A DNA stretch of 64,000 bases. It comes from CAVXTT01 sp963764685 (lineage in GTDB: Bacteria; Bacteroidota; Ignavibacteria; Ignavibacteriales; Ignavibacteriaceae). The position numbers and the translations under genes were made by a program. How positions within the stretch are numbered: the first letter of the stretch is position 1; each line of letters starts with the position of its first letter. Below, in pieces: positions 54,576 to 64,000 of the stretch. The notes beneath the pieces were generated by a model. The model worked only from the letters and a program-made list of their open reading frames with translations, was not told the origin of the DNA and made no database searches. The DNA lies in assembly GCA_963764685.1 (NCBI GenBank), contig CAVXTT010000017.1, forward strand, positions 1-64,000. Reading direction: 5' to 3'.

Positions 54576-57296
54576 ATGAGAAAAATGTTACTGGTAATTC
54601 TCTCCTTAACGTTATCGACGGCATTAGTTTTTGCGGGGACAACTGGAAAACTTGCCGGGAAGGTAACAGATAAAAACTCCGGAGAACCTTTACCATTCGT
54701 AAATATTACAATTGAAGGAACCAATCTTGGTGCCGCCACAGATCTTGACGGCAATTATGTTATTCTTAATATACCTCCCGGAAATTATACAGTCAAAGTT
54801 CAATACATAGGGTATCAGACAATTTTGATGGAAAATGTATCTATCTCAATTGATCTGACAACTACACGTGACTTTGAATTATTGGAAACGACTGTTGAAC
54901 TGCAGGCAATTGTTGTAGAAAGCGAGTCGGAAGTTGTTAAGAAAGATGTAACATCCAGCCAGTCGCTTATTTCTGCCGATCAGATACAGGCTCTTCCGGT
55001 TGTTGAGTTGAATGATATCCTTCAGCTTCAGGCAGGAGTAACCCGTGGCGCCGATGGAAGCTTTCATATAAGAGGCGGCCGCTCCAGTGAAATCGCCTAC
55101 TGGGTTAACGGTGTTTCCGTTACAGATGCTTATGATAACAGCCGCGGTATTGAGATTGATAACAGCAGTGTTCAGGAACTCCAGGTTATAAGCGGAACCT
55201 TTAATGCAGAGTACGGCAATGCAATGTCGGGCATTATAAACACTGTTACCAAGGAGGGAGGACGCGAATTTCACGGTGATATAAAAGTATACAGTTCGGA
55301 TTACTTTAGTGATTTTACATCATATTACCCTCACATAGATGATATAAATCCAGTCGCAAATTATAACCTGCAGGGAAGTCTCAGCGGACCGATCCCGGGA
55401 ACCAGTGATAAACTTGGTTTCTTTGTAAACGCCCGCTATAATTATGATGATGGATGGCTGTACGGCGAAAGAAGATATCAGACTACCGGTTTACCGGATG
55501 ACGGCAAGGTTGTTTCAATGGATTGGAGCAAAAGATTTATTGGACAGTTTAACCTGAGCTACTGGGCATCCCAGGAATTCAAATTTAACGGCGAGCTCCT
55601 TTATTCGAAAGAAGATTTCCAGGATTATGCCCACGACTGGAGATATGTGCCTGAAGGAAATGTAAAAAAATATACCACCAGTTATAATCCTACTTTAACG
55701 ATGACCCATATGTTATCCTCTTCCACGTTCTATACAGTGAAGGGGTCATATTTTTATAAGGAGTTCCAGGAACATCTATACGACAGTGAAACGGATCCAA
55801 GATATCTGCATCCTGATTCCCTTATTAACATATCATATGCTTTCAGAACAAAAGGAACCAATCTTCACAGGTTTAACCGAAGCACCGCAACGAGTATGGG
55901 TAAGGCGGATTTTACCAGTCAGCTGGATCAGAATCATCTCTTGAAATCAGGTGCTGAAGTAAGACTTCATAACCTTCATTTTACAGACTACAACCTGCAG
56001 CCTAAACAAACTAATGGGGTCGAAGACAGTATTTTTACTCCCGCAATACCTGATATAACCTCATCGGAAATTTCTCTGTATGATACCAGACCGATTGAAA
56101 TATCTGGCTATCTCCAGGATAAAATAGAATTTGAAAATGTAATTATAAACCTCGGATTGAGATTTGATTATTTTGATTCGAAGGGACATACAGTAGTAGA
56201 TCCGACGGATCCAAATATTTACCTTCCTGTAAGAAGCCCGAGAGAAGTTGGGTTTGATACCGACTCCTGGGATGAAGTCCCTTTGGAAGGTCAGGAACTA
56301 TATGATTATCTGTTCCCTTACTATTACAAGGATACTGAACCGAAGTGGCAATTGAGTCCCCGCTTTGGTATTGCATATCCTATAAGTGATGCAGGCGTTC
56401 TTCATTTCTCTTACGGACATTTTCTTCAGATACCATCATTCCAGTATCTGTATAATCTTGGAGCGTACAAGGTTCCGCAGACCGGAAGCAACTATGGTGT
56501 TTATGGTAATCCCGACTTGAAACCGCAGAGAACCATAATGTATGAAATAGGATTCCGGCAGGAATTTGATGTATTTAATGTTGATGTTACCAGCTTTTAC
56601 AGGGATATCAGGAACTGGATTACCGCCGGTCCTTTGGTCTCAACCAGGAACCTTGTTACATATTCAACTTATATCAATAAGGATTATTCAAACGTTAAAG
56701 GAGTTACCTTAACATTCGGTAAACGTTTCGAAAATTATTATTCTTTCGATATAAATTATACATACCAGGTTGCCGAGGGAAGCAACTCAACTCCCGAGGA
56801 AGAATTCTATGCTCAATCCGGCAATAATGAACCGACATTATTTTTAATTCCTTTAGACTGGGATCAAAGACATCTGGCTAATGTTAACTTTTTTGTCGGA
56901 GCCCAGGACTGGGGTGCCAGCATTATTGCCAGGTATGGAACCGGTCTCCCGTATACCCCTGCAATAACGCAGTATACATCAGACCGGGGGATATCATCCG
57001 GACTTCAGCGAAACAGCCGCAGAAAACCTACACAGTTTACTGTTGATCTGAAGCTGAATAAGGAATTTGATATTTCCGGGGTTACCATTAATACATTCCT
57101 CCAGGTATTCAACATATTTGATGCAAAGACTGTTGTGAATGTATTCGGTGATACCGGTCAGCCTGATTATACAACTGAAGGACAAAATGTCGGGTATGAC
57201 CCCAACCGTCCCAACACTGTTGAAGAGTATTTAAAGTATCCCGATCATTACGGGGAACCAAGATTAATTCAATTTGGTCTTGAATTTGGATTTTAG
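54576..57296 (+). CDS. TonB-dependent outer-membrane receptor with N-terminal regulatory-like domain
   Basis: The 906-residue protein starts after AAGGAG with MRKMLLVILSLTLSTALVFA. A carboxypeptidase-regulatory-like domain follows (GKVTDKNSGEPLPFVNITIE, GTNLGAATDLDGNYVILNIP), then a plug (LQLQAGVTRGADGSFHIRGG) and a beta-barrel with alternating hydrophobic strands ending GEPRLIQFGLEFGF. The final Phe is the usual beta-barrel-assembly signal. Such receptors import large substrates with energy from TonB; here, the lack of a SusD gene suggests a non-glycan substrate. It is the second gene of a five-gene run. Confidence 0.93.
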   Translation: MRKMLLVILSLTLSTALVFAGTTGKLAGKVTDKNSGEPLPFVNITIEGTNLGAATDLDGNYVILNIPPGNYTVKVQYIGYQTILMENVSISIDLTTTRDFELLETTVELQAIVVESESEVVKKDVTSSQSLISADQIQALPVVELNDILQLQAGVTRGADGSFHIRGGRSSEIAYWVNGVSVTDAYDNSRGIEIDNSSVQELQVISGTFNAEYGNAMSGIINTVTKEGGREFHGDIKVYSSDYFSDFTSYYPHIDDINPVANYNLQGSLSGPIPGTSDKLGFFVNARYNYDDGWLYGERRYQTTGLPDDGKVVSMDWSKRFIGQFNLSYWASQEFKFNGELLYSKEDFQDYAHDWRYVPEGNVKKYTTSYNPTLTMTHMLSSSTFYTVKGSYFYKEFQEHLYDSETDPRYLHPDSLINISYAFRTKGTNLHRFNRSTATSMGKADFTSQLDQNHLLKSGAEVRLHNLHFTDYNLQPKQTNGVEDSIFTPAIPDITSSEISLYDTRPIEISGYLQDKIEFENVIINLGLRFDYFDSKGHTVVDPTDPNIYLPVRSPREVGFDTDSWDEVPLEGQELYDYLFPYYYKDTEPKWQLSPRFGIAYPISDAGVLHFSYGHFLQIPSFQYLYNLGAYKVPQTGSNYGVYGNPDLKPQRTIMYEIGFRQEFDVFNVDVTSFYRDIRNWITAGPLVSTRNLVTYSTYINKDYSNVKGVTLTFGKRFENYYSFDINYTYQVAEGSNSTPEEEFYAQSGNNEPTLFLIPLDWDQRHLANVNFFVGAQDWGASIIARYGTGLPYTPAITQYTSDRGISSGLQRNSRRKPTQFTVDLKLNKEFDISGVTINTFLQVFNIFDAKTVVNVFGDTGQPDYTTEGQNVGYDPNRPNTVEEYLKYPDHYGEPRLIQFGLEFGF

Positions 57297-57313
57297 AATA
57301 AGGAGTTAATTTA

Positions 57314-60300
57314 ATGACGCAGTTAAAAGTTACTTTACAAATTATTTTCTTTCTCCTGCTTACTGCTGTTACTTATGCGCAGTATATTCCGGGGACGGAA
57401 AGAGGTGACGTCACCTGGCGCGGAAAAGCTCAGATGGAAGGAAACCAGGTAAGAACTTCTGTTTTTAATTATGGTCTTACCGGGAGACCCAGCGGCGATA
57501 AGCCAATTTCAATATGGGTTCCATATGAATGGCCTAAAAATACAGGGAAAGTCTATCTTGCAATGACCGGAATTTTAATCGGCGGGGAGGTTGTCGATAA
57601 TACCGGCACAACTCAAAAAATCATTGAAATAATGAATGGCAGAAAATCACCTCAGGGTAATTCCTGGAACCTGGAACCTACTCCCGGATATTATAAGAAG
57701 GTTCCCGGGGTGGAAGAGAATGAGATAGCAACCAGTTCAAATACTGCAACGTGGCCCGATTACTGGCCCGATAAGCTTGCTGATGAAACTGATCCCGGCT
57801 GGAGAGGGAGCTGGAATGGCTTTTTCGGTAAAAACAAGTTTAATGCTGATCAGGAAATTTTCTATCGCGCCTCAGATGATTATTACAGCAGGTATGCTAA
57901 TTATTTCCCTGATTCTACAGATCTTACAAGAAAGGGATTAGGAATACTGCTCGATACAAGAGTGCTTGCCTGGTCTCAGATTCTTGTTGAAGATGTAGTC
58001 TATGTGCTCCAGACTATTAAGAATGACGGCACATCCGATATTTCCAAAGTCGGAACCACTATATGGTTTGCCGATTTTGTTGGTGGTAACGGAGATTCAC
58101 AGGATGATATTTCAGAGTTCGATCTTCTTGAGGATATTCTGTGGGCAAGGGATGCCGATAACCGGGCAACAACATTCGGCAATGACCCGGTAGGTATTGT
58201 AGGTGTATCTCTTCTTGAAACACCTGGTAATGCAATAGACAGAATTGATAACGATGGTGACGGTGAAACACTGGGGCCTAAAGTATCTGAAGAATTGCTT
58301 GCTGGTGAGACTCCCGATAATCTTATAGACGACAACAAGAATGGTTTAATAGATGAAAACCAGACGCATATTCCCTTCGGCGTACAGGTTGGAGTGACCT
58401 ATTCGGACGGGATAGATCAGAACGGAAACGCAGAGGCGAATAGCCCGGTAGTAACAGCCGAAATGATATCGCAGGCCGGTGGTGACATCTGGAATAGATG
58501 GCCTGCCAATCCTGATACTGATCCTATACAGAATGGCATCATTAACCTTATAATGGTGGAAAGTGAGGATGCCGGAAAAGCATTTAAGGATAATATTGAC
58601 AATGATGGAAATGGCGAGGAAGGAAGTCCTGTCATAACCCAGGAAATTATAGATGCAGCAGCCTCTGATCCATTATTCCGCTATAAGGTTCCAGGTACAA
58701 ATATTATTTTATATGATGTTAAAGCTGAAGACCTTGGATTGAAATACGCCGATGGAATTGATAATGATGCTAATCTGGCAGTTGATGAATTTATGGACAA
58801 CGGCATAGATGAAATGTGCGATGAAGCCCGCGGCGATGGAATTGATAACGACGGCGATTGGAATGTTATAACTGATGATGTTGGTCTTGATGGAGTTGCC
58901 AATACAGGAGATTTCGGAGAGAATGATGGCAAACCTACTGCAGGCAGAAGTAATTTACCTGGTGAACCCAATATCGATGTTACTGACGTTTCTGAAACTG
59001 ATCAGATTGGTATTACAAATGCTCGGAAACTTGCAGCGGGCGGACTTAATATCAACAGTGACGCCCAGATGTGGTTTGATTTTATGATTCCCGGACAATT
59101 CTTTGAACCATTTCCGGTTATAACAGGTGAATATGATCTTTTTGTTTCTTCAAGCTTTTTCCCTTTAAAATCCGGACAGACTGAACCTTTTTCTCTCGCA
59201 GTAATTCTTGCCAATGCACCTGTTCCTGATCCTGATGGATTATTAAGAAAGCAGGAAGTACTTAAGAAAAGAATACGTGCACAGGAAACTTATAATAATG
59301 ACTATCAGTTTGCACAGGCGCCCTTCACTCCTACATTAACAGCTATACCCGGGAATAACAAAGTTACACTTTACTGGGATGATGTAGCTGAATCTTCTTT
59401 CGATTCTTATATAGCAGGTATCGGAGGAGAAGGGTATGATTTTGAAGGGTATAAGATATACCGTTCTTCAGACCCGGCTTTTCAGGATGTACTTAAATAT
59501 TACAAATGCTTTCGGTACAAAAGTATTTAAAACTCCGTTAGCAGTTTTTGATCTTGATAACGGAATCAAAGGACTCGATTCATTGGGCTTCGAAGGAGTC
59601 CATTACTATCTGGGAGATGATACAGGTCTGCAGCCATTCGTTTGTTGACAGTACAGTACAGAACGGCTTTACTTATTATTATGCACTGGTTTCATACGAC
59701 AGGGGATTTCCGGTATTTGGAATTCTTCCTTCAGAAAGTCCGATTAGAATTAGTGTCAAACCAGATCAGACAGCTGTTTTAGGCAGCAATGTTGCCCAGG
59801 TAATACCTGAAGCACCGGCTGCAGGGTTTGTCCCGGCAACTTTAGGTGATATTACTTTAGTTGAAGGGACCACTACCGGTACAGTGGGATATGAAGTTCT
59901 TGATCCTGATGAGATTAAAGAAGGACATATTTATTATATAACATTTGAAGACACATTAATAGTTGGCGGTGCCGGTAAACCGGATACTCTTACCACCAAG
60001 AACTTTACTCTCGTCGATTCAACAACGAATACCGTACTGATTGATAAAAGTACAAATCTTGCTTCGGATTATGAACAGCCATTGATTGACGGCTTCAGTT
60101 TAAGGTTTGATAATGAAGTAAGAGTTGAGTTAAACCGTAATCTCTCGAAATGGAATGACACCACCATTGCTGATTTTTCTTTTGAGAAGTTTGTTTATGG
60201 TAATATACAGGGAGAAGAGAGACCAAATGATTATAAGATTATTTTCGGTGATGTGGGAATCGGAACTTCTATAGTACAAACCCTCGGGGGTGCAACTTAT

Positions 60301-60934
60301 CCTGCCCAGCCGGTTAATTTCCAGGTATTTAATACAAGCACAGGTAATTTTATTGATTTTGCATTTCCTTGAGGTAGATAATTCTACCGGTGCCGGAAAG
60401 TTCAGTGTACAGGGGAGTAAAAGAGACCGTATAGTATTCCTGGAACCAAATTACTACCTGGTGGTTCTATCTTCCTTCGTATGCAGATACCATAGGCACT
60501 CTGCCCGACGTCAGGGATACGGCAACCATTATAAACAGGAAGCCTTTCCTCAAGGATGATATATTCAGATTTGTTGCATCTCAGGAAAAGCAGAATGTGG
60601 ATCAGGCGAAGAGTGAGCTTGAAAGGATTAAAGTTGTTCCGAATCCTTATTTAGCTACTGCGCTATGGGAGAATAAAAATCCTTATCAGAGCGGAAGAGG
60701 ACCAAGTTCGCTTCATTTTACACATCTGCCGAATAAATGTACCATACAGAATCTTTACGATTAATGGAGAGCTGGTAGATGTAATCGAGCATGAAAGTAC
60801 ACTTAAGTGACGGTACTGCATACTGGGATATGCTCTCAAAGGATAACCTGTCTATCTCATATGGAGTTTATGTTTATCACGTAGAAGCTCCCGGTATTGG
60901 TGAAAAGATCGGGAAGTTTGCGGTAATAAAGTGA
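57314..60934 (+). CDS. giant secreted protein with Asp-rich repeats and PNPY-type C-terminal domain, several frame breaks
   Basis: A signal peptide (MTQLKVTLQIIFFLLLTAVT) is followed by a long region with DxDxDG-like repeats: NRIDNDGDGETLG-type, DDNKNGLIDENQ, DNIDNDGNGEEGSP, DGIDNDANLAVDE and DGIDNDGDWNV. These look like thrombospondin type 3-like calcium-binding loops. Frames break near 59510, 59640, 60375, 60540, 60760 and 60795. The end reads VVPNPYLATALWENKNPYQS, then IFTINGELVDVIEHEST, YGVYVYHVEAPGIGEKIGKF. The C-terminus belongs to the same sorting-domain class as the 4489-7682 gene. The gene lies 18 bases after the TonB receptor. Function unknown. Confidence 0.72.
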
Positions 60935-60954
60935 TACCTGAAAGGAGACAAAAA

Positions 60955-61985
60955 GTGTTGAAAAATAAAATTATTTATAATCGTCTTTATGCTAATCTCC
61001 TTTTTACATTATGCCGGTAACCGCCCAGGAGGTTAGTAAAACAGGCACCACTGCTGCCAAGTTTCTTAGTATAGGAATCGGTGCCCGTGCTAATGCTATG
61101 GGAGGTGCCTTTACGGCAGTTGCTAATGACGCTTCAGCTATGTATTGGAATCCTGCTGGTATAGCACCTCTGCAGAAATATGAAGCTCTGTTTACTTATA
61201 CAAAGCTCTTTGCCGATATAAATCTTAATTACTTCGGTGCAGTCATCCCTGTCGGTGAGCTGGGAGTAATTGGGTTCAATGTTACCGCAGTAAATATCGG
61301 TGAGATGGATGTAACAACCGAATATTATCCCGACGGGACCGGTGAAACATTTAATGCCGGCAGTTATGCTTTCGGATTAAGCATTGCGAAATTGATCACT
61401 GAAGATTTCTCTGTTGGTATAACCGCCAAATATGTCAGGGAGGATATCTACAATCCAATGCTTCCGGTCTGGCTTTTGATATAGGTACAATATTTAATAC
61501 TCCCTTCTTCGGCATTAAATTCTCCAGTGCTATTACTAATTATGGTACTAAGATGCAGATCGAGGGAGATGACCTTCTCGTAAGACACGATCCTGATCCT
61601 GGAAGAGCTGGCAATAATGAAACAGTAGATGCTTACTATGCCACCGATCAATTTGAACTTCCTTTACGTCTGCAGATTGGCTTGTCGAAGAGATTTTATA
61701 TTTCTCGATGATCAGAGATTCACAATCGCCGTGGATGCAGCACATCCCAATGATAATAACCAGTATATGAACATCGGCGGCGAACTTGCTTTATTCAAGG
61801 AAATGGTGCAATTAAGGGCCGGGTATAAAACCTTGTTCCTTGATGATAGCCAGGAAGGCTTAACTCTTGGATTGGGAATAAATTACGGAGGCCTTACATA
61901 CTTTAATATCGGTGTAGATTATGCCTTCCAGCAGTTTGAGTTTCTCGGCGACACACACAGCTTCGGAGTACTATTAAAGTTTTGA
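60955..61985 (+). CDS. PorV/PorQ-family outer-membrane protein, frame breaks
   Basis: The start is probably GTG 60955 after AAAGGAGA. A slip joins the signal region to VTAQEVSKTGTTAAKFLSIG, then GARANAMGGAFTAVANDASA, MYWNPAGIAPLQKYEALFTY, the diagnostic start of this barrel family, which also resembles FadL. A break near 61455 and another near 61700 separate the end (GLTLGLGINYGGLTYFNIGV ... FGVLLKF). PorV is a shuttle that carries cargo from the T9SS translocon to the attachment complex; other family members have unknown roles. This one sits between a TonB/giant-protein pair and a T9SS cargo protein. I cannot tell if it is the true PorV. Confidence 0.82.
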
Positions 61986-62052
61986 TTTTAGTGTTTTTAA
62001 AAGATAAATTTGTTCTAATTAATCCATAGTTTCATCAAAGAAAGGAAACAAA

Positions 62053-63571
62053 ATGAAACAAACAATACTGTTCCTTGCAGCTTTCTTGCTTTCTGCTGCA
62101 ACTTTACAGTCACAAACCTATGATGTGACTTTTAAGGTTGATATGGGAGTAAAAGCTTTCGAGGGTCAATTTGATCCGGGTACTGATAATGTTTACGTTG
62201 CCGGTAATTTTACCGACTGGGGTAACGGATGCTCTTCAAATGACAGATGCTGATGCTGATACAATTTATGAAACAACAGTTTCAGGATTTGCAGCAGACT
62301 CAGTTCTTGCCTTTAAATTTATTTATGGCCTATCCGCAACCGGCGGAACCTGGGAAGAGTGATCCAAACAGGGATTATACAGTACCGGCCTCTAACAGCG
62401 TCTTCCAGGCCTGGTTTGACAGAGATTCAATTTACACGGTAACTACCGACGGTATCATTCTTTTCTATGTTGATATGTCTGTAATGTCGGAAGTCGGTAT
62501 TTTTGTAAATACCGAAGATTCTGTTCAAGTACGTGGAGCATTTAATGGATGGAATGACAGTGATCCTGCACGATCAAAGATGAGTTCAGGACTTTGCTAA
62601 TCCTGATGTACTGGTCGTTAAATGTAAGCTTTCGATAATTATGAAGTAGGAACAATCCAGGAATATAAATATTATGTTGATCTTGCTGATGTAGGTATCT
62701 GGACAGACGGCTGGGAAAGACCTACTTCACGCGGCGGCGGTAACCGTCAGGTAATTTTTGAAGGTTCCAACACACAGGTTGCTCCATCATTATTACTATG
62801 ATGATATCGAACCCTATATGGTTATCACCGGTGGTCAGAATCTTACCGGTAAATTCACTGTTGATATGACACCTGCTATGGATTCGAGCTCTGCAGGGTC
62901 CGAATTATTTTGTTCCTGCTACCGATACTCTATACTGGATATCAGAACAGCCTACATTTCAGGTTACCCAGGGATTGGGCTGACAGACTTCGTGTACTTC
63001 CTTTAACCCGTGTAGGATCCACAAATGTTTATGAAGGCACTCTTTCAGTTGCAGGAACCTTCATTTAATACATTTCTTATACAGATTTGCATATGCCCAC
63101 TTTGATGGCACAAGCTTATTCACTTATATATGAAGATGCAGGATTCGGATCCTTTGCTTATAGTCCAGATATATGCCTATGACTGCACCGAGTATTTTCC
63201 CACAGCAGAATTATTCGTTCCCGCAGGATACCTGGATAAAAGAAGGTGAAAAACCTCAGGAACAGGAACCATTGGCTGTCAGGGAAATCGGAAAGCTTAA
63301 CTCCTGAGAAGTTTGATCTTGCTCAGAATTATCCAAATCCGTTTAACCCGTCAACAATGATCAGGTTCAGCGTACCGCAAGCCGGTATGGTTACCCTTAA
63401 AGTATTTAACGTTCTCGGCGAGGAAGTTACTACTTTAATTAACCGTGAACTTATCAGCGGTGTATATGAAGTTGAATTCAATGCTTCAGGATCTAAGCAT
63501 CAGGAATTTACTTCTATACCATTAACTCCGGTAATTACTCAGCAACAAAGAAGATGATGCTGATTAAGTAA
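62053..63571 (+). CDS. secreted protein with starch-binding-like repeats and T9SS sorting domain, frame breaks
   Basis: A signal peptide (MKQTILFLAAFLLSAATLQS) precedes a beta-sandwich reading TYDVTFKVDMGVKAFEGQFD and NVYVAGNFTDWGNG. A second repeat reads ILFYVDMSVMSEVGIFVNTE, VQVRGAFNGWNDSDP. The VDM...G.FN(G/D)W motif is like the CBM20/48-type domains in secreted amylases and SusE/F-like proteins. Frames break near 62230, 62350, 62575 and beyond. The end is a sorting domain (NYPNPFNPSTMIRFSV) whose last residues, ATKKMMLIK, appear in another frame. It might bind starch and act with the GH13 amylase upstream; this is inferred. Confidence 0.75.
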
Positions 63572-63594
63572 AAAAGAATTTTATTTAAAATTCA

Positions 63595-63625
63595 AAAGCC
63601 GTCCCCTCAAAGGACGGCTTTTTTA
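63595..63625 (+). terminator. rho-independent terminator
   Basis: AAAGCCGTCC pairs with GGACGGCTTT around CCTCAAA, followed by TTTTATTTT. It closes the SurA-to-T9SS run. Confidence 0.85.
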
Positions 63626-63810
63626 TTTTACCTGAAGGCCCTTTATTAAATGCTGTTGAATCATTCTGCTTGCGGGGTGCCCATAAAGATGCAGGTGAAA
63701 ACACTTCTGCGAAGCGTTCCGATGCCAGGCAGATGGATCGATCTCCTACTGCATTCCTTGTTTACCCGGCGGAAGAGCGATTTTATATAATAATTAGAAC
63801 GAAATAAGAA

Positions 63811-64000
63811 TCAGCGGACAGCGGTTAACAACTGAGCACTAAGTCCTGCAGCTGTAGGAAATTGAGGGTTTATTCTGAGACATTCATCAATATGCTGCAA
63901 CGCCTTCTGGTAATCCTGTTTTTTTATGATATGCCCCTGCAATATTATACTGTACTTGTGCATCCTGAGGATTCTGCTGTCAGACTTTCTTCAAGGTAGT
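63811..64000 (-). CDS. TPR protein, C-terminal fragment, frameshifted
   Basis: The minus strand encodes QQNPQDAQVQYNIAGAYHKK, then in the adjacent frame DYQKALQHIDECLRINPQFP and TAAGLSAQLLTAVR followed by a stop at 63811-63813. The pattern A-x-x-Y-N-x-A-x-x-Y-x-x-x...ALxxxxxxLxxxPxxxxA is the TPR consensus. Only the last repeat lies in the window. Confidence 0.55.

Noticed and set aside
1..64000. Search for tRNA, rRNA and CRISPR arrays in all gaps
   Set aside because: No T-loop/acceptor pattern, rRNA-like stretch or regular repeat-spacer array was found by eye; a covariance-model scan would be needed to exclude a single tRNA.

Overview
The window is almost certainly a metagenomic contig from a member of the Ignavibacteria/Bacteroidota-Chlorobi lineage. 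The evidence from about 2.95 kb onward is A+T-rich DNA, at least eight secreted proteins ending in the NYPNPFNPxTxIxY type IX secretion (T9SS) sorting domain, a PorV/PorQ-family outer-membrane protein, a carboxypeptidase-regulatory-like TonB receptor, and promoter-like TAnnTTTG boxes. The first ~2.87 kb is different: it is G+C-richer, codes for DUF1259, TRASH, universal-stress and YHS/copper P-type ATPase proteins of archaeal (methanogen-like) flavour, and the ATPase stops mid-domain exactly where composition changes. I read this as a chimeric join or an insertion boundary. About twenty genes, including essential ones such as cysS and miaA, are interrupted by single-base indels. This looks like long-read consensus error rather than biology, so I annotate each as one gene and state where the frame breaks.

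Layout. 1-2.9 kb: foreign-looking copper/stress block. 2.9-8.6 kb: a DUF2202 lipoprotein and two divergent copies of an unrecognised cassette (small signal-anchored protein, long hairpin, 46-47-residue membrane protein) on either side of a large secreted protein. 8.8-14.2 kb: rsgA, a T9SS YCF48-repeat protein, rlmD coupled to a methyltransferase. 14.6-20.6 kb: a DUF4397 lipoprotein and two large T9SS cargo proteins, one a TIGR03790 protein. 20.7-26.3 kb: S9 peptidase, DUF1232, NUDIX, cysS and a YgjP-like metallopeptidase. 26.4-35.8 kb, minus strand: a PQQ-propeller/PKD T9SS protein, a miaA-glycosyltransferase-FAD oxidase operon with ATGA overlaps, a cNMP/GAF/HATPase sensor lacking the phospho-acceptor His, and an MFS transporter. 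36.0-36.6 kb: a DUF559 endonuclease gene framed by long inverted repeats. 36.7-38.2 kb: ECF sigma, anti-sigma, FmdB and rhodanese operon. 38.3-45 kb: TPR protein and two large T9SS proteins. 45.6-52.6 kb: GH13 amylase, a second S9 peptidase, a T9SS Reeler-like protein, a small ferredoxin-fold protein and a dienelactone hydrolase. 52.9-63.6 kb: a co-directional run of SurA-like isomerase, TonB receptor, giant repeat protein, PorV/PorQ protein and T9SS protein. The end holds the tail of a TPR gene.

The genes fit a heterotroph that breaks down polysaccharide and peptide outside the cell or at its surface, with T9SS exporting and anchoring the enzymes. The least explained parts are the inverted-repeat DUF559 element with a related palindrome inside cysS, the duplicated small-membrane-protein/hairpin cassette, and the SurA-TonB-giant protein-PorV cluster.
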